A program made the translations under genes and the position numbers. A stretch of 64,000 nt of DNA from the NCBI RefSeq assembly GCF_014203835.1, contig NZ_JACHJW010000001.1:7080501-7144500 (forward strand), given 5' to 3'. The stretch comes from Micromonospora polyrhachis (GTDB lineage: Bacteria; Actinomycetota; Actinomycetes; Mycobacteriales; Micromonosporaceae). A model generated the notes under the pieces. The model did no database searches. It was not told the DNA's origin and worked only from the letters and a program-made list of their open reading frames with translations. Positions 1-22,962 of this stretch are shown here, one piece after another (position 1 is the stretch's first letter; every line of letters begins with the position of its first letter).

Positions 1-1
1 C

Positions 2-3000
2 ACCCACGAGATCGTGCTGACCCAGACGGAGTCCGATCGGGTCCGGGCGGCTGCTGCCACGGCCGACGCCGGGGCGAGCGTGGTGGTCAATGCCGCCTGG
101 GCACTGCTGCGCGGTGCCTACGGTGGGGTGGACGACGTGACGTTCGCGGTCACCCGGTCCTGCCGGTACGACAGCGTGCCCGACGCCGACCAGATCGTCG
201 GATGTCTGATCAACACAGTCCCGCTGCGGATCCGACTCGACCCACGGTGGACGGTACGGCGGCTACTCGCCGACGTCGCGGCCCGGGTCCGGCAGGTGCG
301 CGAGCACCAGCGCACGGCGCTGAGCAGCATCCTCGACCAGAACGGCCTCGCCCCCGACACCCCCCTGCTGGACAGTCTGGTGGTGTTCGAGCGGCAACGA
401 CTACCCACCGCACTGGCTCAGTGGGGCTCGGAGCCGACGCGCCGCTCGGTACGCGTACACCGGATGCCCGGCTATCCGCTGACGCTGCACGCCTTCGACG
501 AGCCACAGTTGCGGCTGGGTGGGGTCTGGGACCGCAACCGCCTACTCTCCGTCTCGGCGCGGCGGGTCCTCGAGCAGCTACGCGGCACGGTGCTGGAGCT
601 GGCGGACCGGCCCGACGCCCGGCTCTGCGACCTGGACCTCGGTGCGGCCACCGAGGCCACCCTCCGGAACACCTGGAACGCCACCCGCCGTCGCTATCCG
701 CGCGAGGCGTCCATTCCAGAGGTGTTCTCCGCACGCGTGGCCGAGGATCCAGACGCCGCCGCGCTGCTCATCGGCGACCGCACGGTCAGCTACGCGGAGC
801 TGCACCGGGACAGCGACCGGCTGGCCCGCGCGCTGATCCAACACGGCGTCACGCCGGAGGCTCCGGTCGCGGTGCTGCTTCCCCGGGGCGAAACCCTGGT
901 CCAGGCCCTGCTGGCGATACTCAAGGCCGGTGGGGCCTACCTGCCCGTGGATCCGGCGGCCCCACCGGCCCGCGTCGCGGCGATGCTCACCAGAAGCGGC
1001 ACCCGCCTGCTCCTGACCACGGCCGAGACCGCCACCAGGGCCGCCGCCATCGTCGCGACCGCCGTGGAAGGGGCCGCCGGCATCGTCGCGACCGCAGGCC
1101 ACGACCCCGGTCCGGTACGGATGCTGACGGTCGACGCACTCTCTGCGGCAGCGGGGCCGCCCGGTCCACCACCACCGGTGCGGATCCATCCGCTGCAACT
1201 GGCCTACGTCATGCACACCTCGGGCTCGACCGGCCTCCCCAAGGGGGTGGGGATCACCCACCGAGGGGTGCTCCGGCTCGTCACCGGACCGGACTTCGCC
1301 CGCCTCGGGCCGGGCGAGCGGCTGCTCCAGCTCGCCCCGACCGCGTTCGACGCCTCCACGTGGGAAATCTGGGGTGCCCTGCTCACCGGGGCGGCGGCGG
1401 TGGTCGCGCCGCCGGATCCGGTGGACCTCGCCACCCTGACCACGCTGCTGCGTAGCGGCCGGGTCACGATCGCCTTCCTCACCGCCGGGCTCTTCCATCA
1501 GCTTGTCGAGGAGGACGTCGGCGCGCTGGCACAGGTGCGGCAGTTGCTCACCGGCGGGGACGTCATCGACCCGGACGCGGTCCGGGCCACGCTGCGGGCG
1601 CGTGGTGGACTTTCCCTGGTCGACGCGTACGGGCCGACCGAGAACACCACGATGACCAGTTGCCACGTGCTCCACGACCCGGATCAGGTGGGCGACCGGG
1701 TGCCGATCGGTCGTCCGGTGCCACACACCAGCGTGCACGTGCTCGACCCGACCGGCCGGGCAGTGCCGATCGGTGTGGCGGGTGAGCTGTACACCGGCGG
1801 CGACGGGCTGGCCCGGGGCTATCTCGGTGATCCGGCGGTGACCGCCCGGTCGTTCGTCCCGGATCCGGAGGTGCCCGGCGAGCGGCTCTACCGGACCGGC
1901 GACCTGGTCCGCTGGCGGGCCGACGGCGTGCTGGAGTTCCTCGGCCGGCGCGACGACCAGGTCAAGATCCGTGGCTTCCGGGTCGAGCCGGGTGAGGTCG
2001 AGACGATACTCCGGGCGCACCCGGAGGTGACCGCCGCCGTGGTGTGCGTCCGGGGCGACGGAGCGGAGCGCCACCTGGCCGGTTACGTCACGCCGGCCGA
2101 GGGGACGGCACTCGCTGGTGAACGCGTCCGGGACTTCCTCTCCGCCCGGCTACCGCACTACCTGGTACCCGCCACGGTCACCGTCCTCGACCGCTTGCCG
2201 CTGACCGTGAACGGAAAGGTCGACCGGGCCGCGCTACCGGTACCCGATGTCCCGGGCCGGGCACCGGTGGGTGCCGGGCCTTCCTCACCCACCGAGCAGC
2301 GGCTCGCCGAACTGTGGTCCCGGCTGCTGCCCGGTGCCCGCCAGCCGGCCGGCATCGGGCGGGAGACCAGCTTCTTCGCCCTCGGCGGCAACTCGCTGAC
2401 GGTCACCCGGATGATGTTCCGGATCCGGGAGACGTTCGGCGTCGACTGCGGACTGGACGAGTTCTACCGTGCGCCGACCCTGTCCGCGACGGCCGCGGCG
2501 ATCGACGCGGCAACCGGCGCCACCGGTACGGCTGGACGCACGGCCAGCGGACCGGTGATGCGCCGCCGGGCCCGGATCCCGGTCCGGGGCGAGGCGGAGC
2601 TGCCGCCGCACCTCGTGCGGCTCCACGTCGGGTGGGCACTGTGGCGGACCGTCTGCCTGCGCGGCGCGGGGTTCCCGATCGACCTGCTCGCACCGCTGGG
2701 TGATGCGAAGCTCGCCGCTGCGGCGGATCGCCTGGTCGCCGCGCGTACCGCAGACGACCCGGCCGAGTGCGCCGCCGCCGAATCGGCCTACTCGGCTGAG
2801 TTCTCGCTGGCGGTCGGCCGACTCTCGGCCGCCCTGCGCGCGGTGGCCGGCGACCCCCGGTTCCGTGCGGCGGTCGCCTGGCAGAACCCGCACGCGCTGC
2901 GCACCGGCATCGACGCCCTACTGCGTCGTGATCCCGTCCAGCCGGTCCGCAACACCAAGCATCGGCAGCACGAGACGCTGGTCGCCAGCTATCTTCAGCG

Positions 3001-4903
3001 GTACTGCGCCAAGAACGACACCATCGGGTTCTTCGGTCCGGTCGGCTGGGCGCGGATCGAACCGGGTGCCGACATCCGGTTCGACCAGCCGCCCGCCCTG
3101 CTGGCCAAGCGGACCGTCCACCTCGAAGGGTGGGCGGTCGTGGCGGTGCTGGCACCGTACGCGACCAGGCTGCGCCCCTGGCTCGTACCCCGGCGGATGC
3201 CCTTCCTGGACCTGGCCGGTACGACGCTGCGGGTGCCGCTCGCCCCGCCGGTGGCGTTGACCGACGCCGAGGCAGCGGTGCTGCGGGCCTGTGACGGGAT
3301 CCGGGACGCCATCGAGGTGGCCGCCACCGTGATCGCCGATCCGGCGTCGGACCTGCGGTCCACCCGGGAGGTACACCAACTGCTGGCGGAGTTGGCCACC
3401 GCCCACCGGATCGCCTGGCAGCCGGAGGTGGCACCGCACGACCTAGCCCCGGAGCGGAGCATGCGTGCCCGGCTGCTCCGGGTCACCGACGGGTCGGTAC
3501 GACAGCCGGCACTCGCCGCCCTGGAGGAACTCTGCGCCGCCCGCGACGCGCTCGCGGCGGCGGCCGGTGATCCGCACCGGTTGGCCGGTGCGATGGCCGA
3601 ACTGGAGACGACGTTCACGCGGCTGGCCGGCGTCCCCTCCACCCGCCGCGCCGGCACGATGTACGCCGGTCGCACCCCGGTCTACGAGGAGTGTCTACGG
3701 GCCGGCACGGTTCGCGTCGGTGAGGAGAGTCTGGCCGGAATCCGGGGGGCGCTCGCGCTGGTGTTGGACAGTGCACGCTGGTTCACCGCTGCCGGGGCCA
3801 CTCTCTACCAGCGGCTCTTCACCGACCTCTACCGGCGTCGGGCCGCCGAACTGGGCACCGAGGTGGTGCCGTTCGCCGACTTCTGGCTGCTGGCCGGCGA
3901 GGCGCTGTTCCATCCGCCGGCCCGGCTGCGCACGCTGCTGACCAACGCGCTGCATCGGCGCTGGGCCGACGTACTGGCGCTGCCGCCGGACCAGCGGCGG
4001 GTCCGACTGGCGGCGGCGGACCTGGCTCCGGCGGCGACTGCCGCGTTCCCACTGGGACGCCCCGGTTGGCCGACGGCGGCGCAGCACAGCCCGGACCTGA
4101 TGCGGGCCGGCACCGAGTGGGTGCTGGGTGAGCTGCACCCGGGGGTCAACACCATGCGGTACGCCACCTGGGTGGCCTACCACCCGGAGGTGGAGACGCT
4201 GCGGGGCGCGATGACCCGCGATCTGGGCGGCGGGCTGGTCTATCCCGCCGAGACCGGCCAGGAGGGCGGTGTGCCCACCCGGCAGAGCAACGGGCTCGCC
4301 GGCCCCGACGACCTTCGGTTGGTGTTCGCGCCCGACTCGTTCGGCCATGACCCGCGCAACAGCCTGCGCGTCGGCGAGTGCGACCTGGTCGGTACGACGA
4401 GCGGACTGCGGGTACGGTCCCGCGACGGTCGACTCGACCTCGAGCTGATGCACGTGCTCGGCGACATCGTGGGCGCCGGGCTGTCCCAGCTCTTCCGCAT
4501 CCTGCCCCCGGCGGCGCACAGCCCCCGGGTCACCCTCGACTCGCTGGTGGTCAGCCGGGAGACGTGGACCTTCCACGCGGCCGAGCTGGCCTTCGCCGAC
4601 ACCGCCGACGAGGCGCTCCGGTTCCACCAGGCACGGGCCTGGGTCGGCCGCTACGACCTGCCCCGCCACGTGTTCCTGCGGTGCGCGGGGGAACGCAAGC
4701 CGGTCTACGCCGACCTGACCAGTCTCGCCTCGATCGACCTGGTGTCCCGGTCCATCCGCCGGGCCCGTCGGCACGGCGGGGACGAGGCGGTGGTCAGCGT
4801 GACGGAGATGCTGCCGGCACCGGACCAACTGTGGCTCACCGGTCCCGACGGCCGGTACACCGCCGAGCTGCGGGTCGTCGCGGTCGATGGTCAGGGAGAC
4901 TGA
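2..4903 (+). CDS. NRPS module C(partial)-A-T fused to a LanB-type glutamylation/PEARL-like domain (5' partial)
   Basis: The reading frame is open from base 2, and the GTG at 14 falls inside a condensation domain, so the gene starts upstream of the window. Codons 1-185 are the C-terminal half of a C domain (NTVPLRIRL near codon 70). Codons 225-740 are an adenylation domain with TSGSTGLPKG near 406 and a substrate code read as D-A-W-F-L-G-A-T-M, which suggests a hydrophobic residue without an exact match. A carrier domain follows (LGGNSL near 798). Codons 853-1633 match the N-terminal (glutamylation) domain of lantibiotic dehydratases: the KNDTIGFFGP block near 1004 and a tail with EMLPAPDQLWLT and YTAELRVVAVD. 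No elimination (SpaB C-terminal type) domain follows. In RiPP pathways such domains use aminoacyl-tRNA to glutamylate Ser/Thr or append an amino acid. What it does on an NRPS is unknown. The stop lies one base before the next gene's ATG. Confidence 0.88.
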   Translation, partial: THEIVLTQTESDRVRAAAATADAGASVVVNAAWALLRGAYGGVDDVTFAVTRSCRYDSVPDADQIVGCLINTVPLRIRLDPRWTVRRLLADVAARVRQVREHQRTALSSILDQNGLAPDTPLLDSLVVFERQRLPTALAQWGSEPTRRSVRVHRMPGYPLTLHAFDEPQLRLGGVWDRNRLLSVSARRVLEQLRGTVLELADRPDARLCDLDLGAATEATLRNTWNATRRRYPREASIPEVFSARVAEDPDAAALLIGDRTVSYAELHRDSDRLARALIQHGVTPEAPVAVLLPRGETLVQALLAILKAGGAYLPVDPAAPPARVAAMLTRSGTRLLLTTAETATRAAAIVATAVEGAAGIVATAGHDPGPVRMLTVDALSAAAGPPGPPPPVRIHPLQLAYVMHTSGSTGLPKGVGITHRGVLRLVTGPDFARLGPGERLLQLAPTAFDASTWEIWGALLTGAAAVVAPPDPVDLATLTTLLRSGRVTIAFLTAGLFHQLVEEDVGALAQVRQLLTGGDVIDPDAVRATLRARGGLSLVDAYGPTENTTMTSCHVLHDPDQVGDRVPIGRPVPHTSVHVLDPTGRAVPIGVAGELYTGGDGLARGYLGDPAVTARSFVPDPEVPGERLYRTGDLVRWRADGVLEFLGRRDDQVKIRGFRVEPGEVETILRAHPEVTAAVVCVRGDGAERHLAGYVTPAEGTALAGERVRDFLSARLPHYLVPATVTVLDRLPLTVNGKVDRAALPVPDVPGRAPVGAGPSSPTEQRLAELWSRLLPGARQPAGIGRETSFFALGGNSLTVTRMMFRIRETFGVDCGLDEFYRAPTLSATAAAIDAATGATGTAGRTASGPVMRRRARIPVRGEAELPPHLVRLHVGWALWRTVCLRGAGFPIDLLAPLGDAKLAAAADRLVAARTADDPAECAAAESAYSAEFSLAVGRLSAALRAVAGDPRFRAAVAWQNPHALRTGIDALLRRDPVQPVRNTKHRQHETLVASYLQRYCAKNDTIGFFGPVGWARIEPGADIRFDQPPALLAKRTVHLEGWAVVAVLAPYATRLRPWLVPRRMPFLDLAGTTLRVPLAPPVALTDAEAAVLRACDGIRDAIEVAATVIADPASDLRSTREVHQLLAELATAHRIAWQPEVAPHDLAPERSMRARLLRVTDGSVRQPALAALEELCAARDALAAAAGDPHRLAGAMAELETTFTRLAGVPSTRRAGTMYAGRTPVYEECLRAGTVRVGEESLAGIRGALALVLDSARWFTAAGATLYQRLFTDLYRRRAAELGTEVVPFADFWLLAGEALFHPPARLRTLLTNALHRRWADVLALPPDQRRVRLAAADLAPAATAAFPLGRPGWPTAAQHSPDLMRAGTEWVLGELHPGVNTMRYATWVAYHPEVETLRGAMTRDLGGGLVYPAETGQEGGVPTRQSNGLAGPDDLRLVFAPDSFGHDPRNSLRVGECDLVGTTSGLRVRSRDGRLDLELMHVLGDIVGAGLSQLFRILPPAAHSPRVTLDSLVVSRETWTFHAAELAFADTADEALRFHQARAWVGRYDLPRHVFLRCAGERKPVYADLTSLASIDLVSRSIRRARRHGGDEAVVSVTEMLPAPDQLWLTGPDGRYTAELRVVAVDGQGD

Positions 4904-4904
4904 G

Positions 4905-7900
4905 ATGGCGTTGTTCGAGTTCCCGGCGTCGGCCGCGCAACGGCGGATGTGGCTGCTCGACCAGCTGGATCCCGGCCAGGTCACCTACCACATCGGTTGG
5001 GCCGTGTGGCTGGACGGACCGCTGGACGCCGCCGCCCTCGACGGGGCCTGGGCGGCTGTGGTCGAGCGGCACGAGATCCTGCGCACCACGTTCCGGGCCA
5101 ACGGCGGCCTACCGATCCAGGTGATCGACGACGGCATACGCCCGGCCGGCATCGAGACCGTGTCCCTGGCGCACCTGCCGCAGGCGGATCGGGAAGGTGC
5201 GGTCCGATCGGCACTCCGGGAGCACGGCCGGATCCCGTTCCAGCTCGACGGCGGGCCGCTGACGCGTACCCGTCTGCTGCGGCTGGCCCCGGACCGGCAC
5301 GTACTGTCGCTGGTCGCGCACCACGCCATCGCCGACGGCTGGTCGTTCCGGCTGCTCTTCGAGGAACTCACCGCCGACTACGCCGCGCTGCACGCCGGCC
5401 ACCCACCCGTCTCAGGCGAGCCGAGCCTGCAGTACGCGGACTTCGCGCTCTGGGAGCGGGAGCACAGCGACGCGGGTGGTCATGTCGAGGCGGAACGGTT
5501 CTGGTCGGCCGAGCTGGCCGACGCCCCACCGGAGGTGGCGCTGCCGGTGGACCACCCGTACCCGGCCCGGCTCGGTCCCGCCGCCGCCGAGCTGCCGGTC
5601 CCGGTCGACGCCGCCCAGGCAGCGGCGCTGCGCCGGTTGGCCGAGGGGCGGGACAGCACTCTCTTCGCGGTGCTTTTGACCGCGTACGTCGCCACGCTGT
5701 CCCGGCTCGGTGGCGCGGACGAGCTACTCGTCGGCGTACCCGTGGCGGGGCGTACCCGGATCGAGACGGAGTCGATACTGGGCCTGTTCGCGAACACGCT
5801 GACCATCCGCGCGGCGCTGCCCGACGATCCCCCGCTCAACCAACTCCTCGACCGGCTGCACACCGCCATCGCGCGGGCCCAGGCCCACCAGGATCTGCCG
5901 TTCACACGGGTGGTGGAGTTGGGCCGGCCTGAGCGGCATCCGTCTCGGGCACCGCTGGTACAGGTGATGTGTACGGTCGAGGACGCGTCACCGCCGCTGG
6001 AGCGGGGCGGGCTGCGCTGGCGGCCGGAGTTGGTGCCCACCGGCACCGGCAAGTTCGAACTCGAACTGGCGGCTGTCGTCGGCCCGGACGAGCTGACCGT
6101 GCGGTTGCGTTACCTCACCGATCTCTTCACCCCGACTGGCGCGGGCCGGATCGCCGACGCACTCGGCGCGATGCTGACAGCGTTGGCGACGACGGCGGAA
6201 AGCCCCGTGTCCGAGGTGGACATCCTGTCCCCGGCGATGAGGGAACTCGTCACCCGGGTGTGGCCGACCGCCGCATCCCGGTCGACCCCACCGCCGGGCA
6301 GCACCGCCGCCGCCTGGGTGGCCGAGGTCGATCCCGGCGACCGGATGGTGATCCAGGGCCCCGACGTCGCCCTCACTGGTGTCCAGCTGCGTGCGATGAC
6401 CGATCGGATCGCCGCCGGTCTGCTGGGGCTCGGCGTACGGGTCCAGGACACCGTCGGCATCGTCCTGCCCCGGGGCGCCCGGGTACTTCCGGCGCTGCTC
6501 GGCGTGTGGCGGGTCGGCGCGGCGTACCTGCCACTCGATCCGACCCATCCGCCGCAGCGGCTGCGCGGGATGCTCGCCGACGCCGGGGTACGGGTCGTCG
6601 TCACCGACCCTAGCGCCCTTCCCGCTCCGCTCCTGGCCGAGCTGACAGCCTCCATGGCCCTGCTCGACCTGGCCGAAGCGCAGTTGGCCGGAGCGCAGTT
6701 GGCCGGAGCGGACCCGGCGGACGCTGCTCCACTGCTGCCGCCGCCTCCGGCGATGCCGCCGACAGCGGCGGCGTACGTGCTGTTCACCTCGGGTTCCACC
6801 GGCCGCCCGAAGGCGGTCACCGTCACCCAGGGGGCGGTGGCCCACCTGCTGCACACGTTCCGGGAGCTGGTTCCCCTCGGTCCGGCCGACCGGGTCGTCT
6901 CGGTCAGCACGTTCGCCTTCGACATCGCCCTGCTCGACCTGCTGCTCCCACTGCTGTGCGGTGCTCCGGTGGTGGTCGCCGGGGACGACAACGTGATCGA
7001 CGGGAACCGGTTGCGCCGGCTGCTCACCGCCGTGTCCGCCAGCATGCTCCAGGCGACCCCGACGACCTGGCGGATGCTGGTCGCGGCCGGCGGCGTGCCG
7101 CCCGGGGTGCGGCTACGCCTCAGCGGCGGTGAGGCGCTGCCCCGGGCCCTCGCGGACGCCCTGCTCAGCCCGGACACCCACCTGTGGAACCTCTACGGCC
7201 CGACCGAGACGACCGTTTACTCGACCGGCACCGAGGTCGCCACGGGGCCGGGCCCGCTGGATATCGGTCCGGCCATCGTCGGTAGCCGGATCTACCTGCT
7301 CGACCGGTGGCTGCGGCCGGTCCCGCCAGGCGTGGTCGGCGAGATCTACCTCGGCGGTGCGGGGCTCGGGCAGGGCTACGCCGGTGCCCCCGGGGCAACC
7401 GCCGACCGGTTCCTGCCCGACCCGTTCACCTCCGGCGGCCGGATATACCGCAGCGGAGACCTGGGGCGGTGGTTGCCGAACGGCCGGATCGAACCGCTCG
7501 GTCGGGTCGACCGGCAGGTGAAGGTACGCGGGTTCCGGGTCGAGACGGCGGAGGTCGAGGCGGTGCTGCGTGGCCATCCGGAGGTGCGCGACGCCGTCGT
7601 GGTGGCCTCCGCCGACGTCGCCCACGACGGTGTACGACTGGTCGGCTACGTGGTCAGCCGGGCCGGGGTGGGCGACCTGCCCGACGGGCTGCCCGAGTAC
7701 GCGCGCGGACTCCTGCCTGAATACATGGTGCCGGCGACGTTCGTGGCGTTGGACGAGGTGCCCCGGACGACCCGGGGCAAGCTGGACCTGTCCGCCCTGC
7801 CGAAACCCCGCTGGGGCTTCGGCCCTGGATCGACGGTCGCGCCGCGTACCCCGCTGGAGCGGGAGTTGGTGGCGCTCGTGGCCGACCTGCTCGGTCTGCC

Positions 7901-8240
7901 CGGTCCGGTCGGTGTCCTCGACAACTTCTTCGTCCTGGGCGGACACTCCGTGAAGGCCACCCAGTTGATGGCCCGGATCTGGACGACCTACGGGGTCGAT
8001 CTGCCCGTGCGAGCCCTCTTCGAGAACCCGACGATGGCGGGGCTCGCCGCAGCCATCTCCACTGCCGGTGGTGCCGCAGCCGATCCCGTTGCCGGTGGTG
8101 CCGCCGGTTCGGCGCCGAGGTCGGCGAGCGCTGACGTCCCTGTTGGCTCCGGGGACGTCGACTACCTCAACGCGTTGACCGACGACGATGTCGACGACCT
8201 CCTGGCCGCAATGGACCGGCCGGCGAACCGGGACCGGTGA
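4905..8240 (+). CDS. Nonribosomal peptide synthetase, C-A-T, Gly-type A domain
   Basis: One complete elongation module of 1,111 residues. The C domain (about 1-430) carries the catalytic HHAIADGWS near residue 139. The A domain (about 470-960) has FTSGSTGRPKAV near 628, and its specificity residues read D-I-L-Q-L-G-L-V-Y, very close to the classical glycine code. The carrier domain near 1007-1020 has DNFFVLGGHS with the phosphopantetheine serine. The C-terminus ends in an acidic helix-like tail (ALTDDDVDDLLAAM) that could serve in docking. The ATG at 4905 is preferred over an in-frame ATG at 4887 because GGGAG precedes it at a normal distance and it sits one base after the previous stop. It is probably cotranscribed with its neighbours. 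The loop before the A3 motif contains a 15-bp in-frame repeat at 6671-6712. Confidence 0.92.
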   Translation: MALFEFPASAAQRRMWLLDQLDPGQVTYHIGWAVWLDGPLDAAALDGAWAAVVERHEILRTTFRANGGLPIQVIDDGIRPAGIETVSLAHLPQADREGAVRSALREHGRIPFQLDGGPLTRTRLLRLAPDRHVLSLVAHHAIADGWSFRLLFEELTADYAALHAGHPPVSGEPSLQYADFALWEREHSDAGGHVEAERFWSAELADAPPEVALPVDHPYPARLGPAAAELPVPVDAAQAAALRRLAEGRDSTLFAVLLTAYVATLSRLGGADELLVGVPVAGRTRIETESILGLFANTLTIRAALPDDPPLNQLLDRLHTAIARAQAHQDLPFTRVVELGRPERHPSRAPLVQVMCTVEDASPPLERGGLRWRPELVPTGTGKFELELAAVVGPDELTVRLRYLTDLFTPTGAGRIADALGAMLTALATTAESPVSEVDILSPAMRELVTRVWPTAASRSTPPPGSTAAAWVAEVDPGDRMVIQGPDVALTGVQLRAMTDRIAAGLLGLGVRVQDTVGIVLPRGARVLPALLGVWRVGAAYLPLDPTHPPQRLRGMLADAGVRVVVTDPSALPAPLLAELTASMALLDLAEAQLAGAQLAGADPADAAPLLPPPPAMPPTAAAYVLFTSGSTGRPKAVTVTQGAVAHLLHTFRELVPLGPADRVVSVSTFAFDIALLDLLLPLLCGAPVVVAGDDNVIDGNRLRRLLTAVSASMLQATPTTWRMLVAAGGVPPGVRLRLSGGEALPRALADALLSPDTHLWNLYGPTETTVYSTGTEVATGPGPLDIGPAIVGSRIYLLDRWLRPVPPGVVGEIYLGGAGLGQGYAGAPGATADRFLPDPFTSGGRIYRSGDLGRWLPNGRIEPLGRVDRQVKVRGFRVETAEVEAVLRGHPEVRDAVVVASADVAHDGVRLVGYVVSRAGVGDLPDGLPEYARGLLPEYMVPATFVALDEVPRTTRGKLDLSALPKPRWGFGPGSTVAPRTPLERELVALVADLLGLPGPVGVLDNFFVLGGHSVKATQLMARIWTTYGVDLPVRALFENPTMAGLAAAISTAGGAAADPVAGGAAGSAPRSASADVPVGSGDVDYLNALTDDDVDDLLAAMDRPANRDR
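6671..6712 (+). repeat. 15-bp in-frame direct repeat in the A-domain loop
   Basis: Two near-identical 15-base units and a partial third encode LAEAQ-LAGAQ-LAGAD. They lie in the variable segment about 65 bases upstream of the A3 P-loop codons. The same position holds repeats in other A domains of this cluster. Confidence 0.75.
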
Positions 8241-8247
8241 GCGCCCG

Positions 8248-8913
8248 ATGAGTGACCTGCCGGAGTGGCTGGCCGCACTGCTCGCGTCCCTGGGCGAGGG
8301 ACGGGACCCGGACACGGTGGCGGAGTGGACCCGTCGGGTGCGACGGGAACTCGATCGCCTGGCCGGCCGGGTGCCGTTCCAGGTGGTGTACGACTGGCAT
8401 GCCCGGCTCGTCACCTCGATGCCGGACGACATCGACGATCAGGATCGGGTGATCGAGCTACACCGGCGGGTGTCGTCCGGGGATCGGGTCGGGGCGACCG
8501 AGTGGAGTGACACGCTCCGGCCGGTCCTGCGCGAGTGGTACCGGGCCGCCTATCCGTACGCCGAGGCGTGGGCGGTAGCCCAGGCGAACGCGCGCGCCTA
8601 CGCAACCGCCAACGGCTACCGTCCCGACGAGGTCGTCGAGTACGCCGAGTACTACGCCAATCTCAGCACCGGGGCGAACGCCGAGGCGTATGCGAACGCC
8701 AATGCCATCGCGAACGCGGACGCGATCGGGACGGCCCTGGCCCACGCGGACGAGTCGGCGTACGCGTTGACCTACCCGGCCGCTCTGCTGTGCGCTCGCG
8801 CCTTGGCGGAGGCGAACCGTGCCGGCCCTGTCGGGTCAGCACAGACGCTCAGGGCTGTCTACGCGCGGCTCGCGGACGAGTTGGTCGACAGTTTGGCGCG
8901 GGTCGCGGTTTGA
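8248..8913 (+). CDS. Unrecognised Ala/Asn/Tyr-rich helical protein inside the NRPS operon
   Basis: A 221-residue protein starting at the ATG seven bases after the preceding NRPS stop, in the same direction and so probably in the same operon. I do not recognise the family. The first 110 residues are ordinary (Trp, Asp, Arg-rich, with WYRAAYPYAEAWA near 95). The middle third (about 100-175) is strikingly repetitive in Ala, Asn, Tyr and Glu, with motifs such as ANARAYATAN and AYANANAIANADA spaced like the turns of a long alpha helix. There is no signal peptide, membrane segment, Cys cluster or catalytic motif that I can identify. The position between two NRPS genes suggests a role in the pathway as a small structural or carrier-interacting protein, or possibly in immunity; that is inference. 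The start codon has only a weak ribosome binding site, consistent with translational coupling. Confidence 0.7.
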   Translation: MSDLPEWLAALLASLGEGRDPDTVAEWTRRVRRELDRLAGRVPFQVVYDWHARLVTSMPDDIDDQDRVIELHRRVSSGDRVGATEWSDTLRPVLREWYRAAYPYAEAWAVAQANARAYATANGYRPDEVVEYAEYYANLSTGANAEAYANANAIANADAIGTALAHADESAYALTYPAALLCARALAEANRAGPVGSAQTLRAVYARLADELVDSLARVAV

Positions 8914-9110
8914 GGCGATTCAAGGCCAGAACGCAGCTACGCCCGTTGCGGGGATTATCTGTCTACTCTCGCCATTCGCAGATGGGGAAAATGGCCTTCC
9001 AGCCGGGTACGGCGGTGGGCAACCGGCTTACTGGCCTGCTCAGTCGCTGTGTCGGGACCGGCCTTCGGACGTCGCCACACGCCGGCCCAGCCATCAAGAT
9101 CGGTTGAGAC

Positions 9111-9141
9111 ATTGATCCTGGCCTCAGCCAGATGGATCAAT
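9111..9141. promoter_or_regulatory. Inverted repeat just upstream of the largest NRPS gene
   Basis: ATTGATCC at 9111-9118 is the perfect reverse complement of GGATCAAT at 9134-9141. An inner TGGC/GCCA stem with a CTCA loop lies between them. The hairpin or operator ends five bases before the first in-frame start (GTG 9146) of the 13.8-kb NRPS gene. It lies in the only sizeable gap (8914-9145) inside the NRPS gene series. It could be an operator, an attenuating hairpin, or a structure hiding the translation start. No Shine-Dalgarno is visible between it and the GTG. Confidence 0.45.
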
Positions 9142-9145
9142 TAAT

Positions 9146-22957
<13,812 letters not shown>

Positions 22958-22962
22958 ATCTG

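Noticed and set aside
14-16. GTG at 14 as the start of the first gene
   Set aside because: The frame is open to the window edge and the residues after it are the middle of a condensation domain, so the gene begins upstream.
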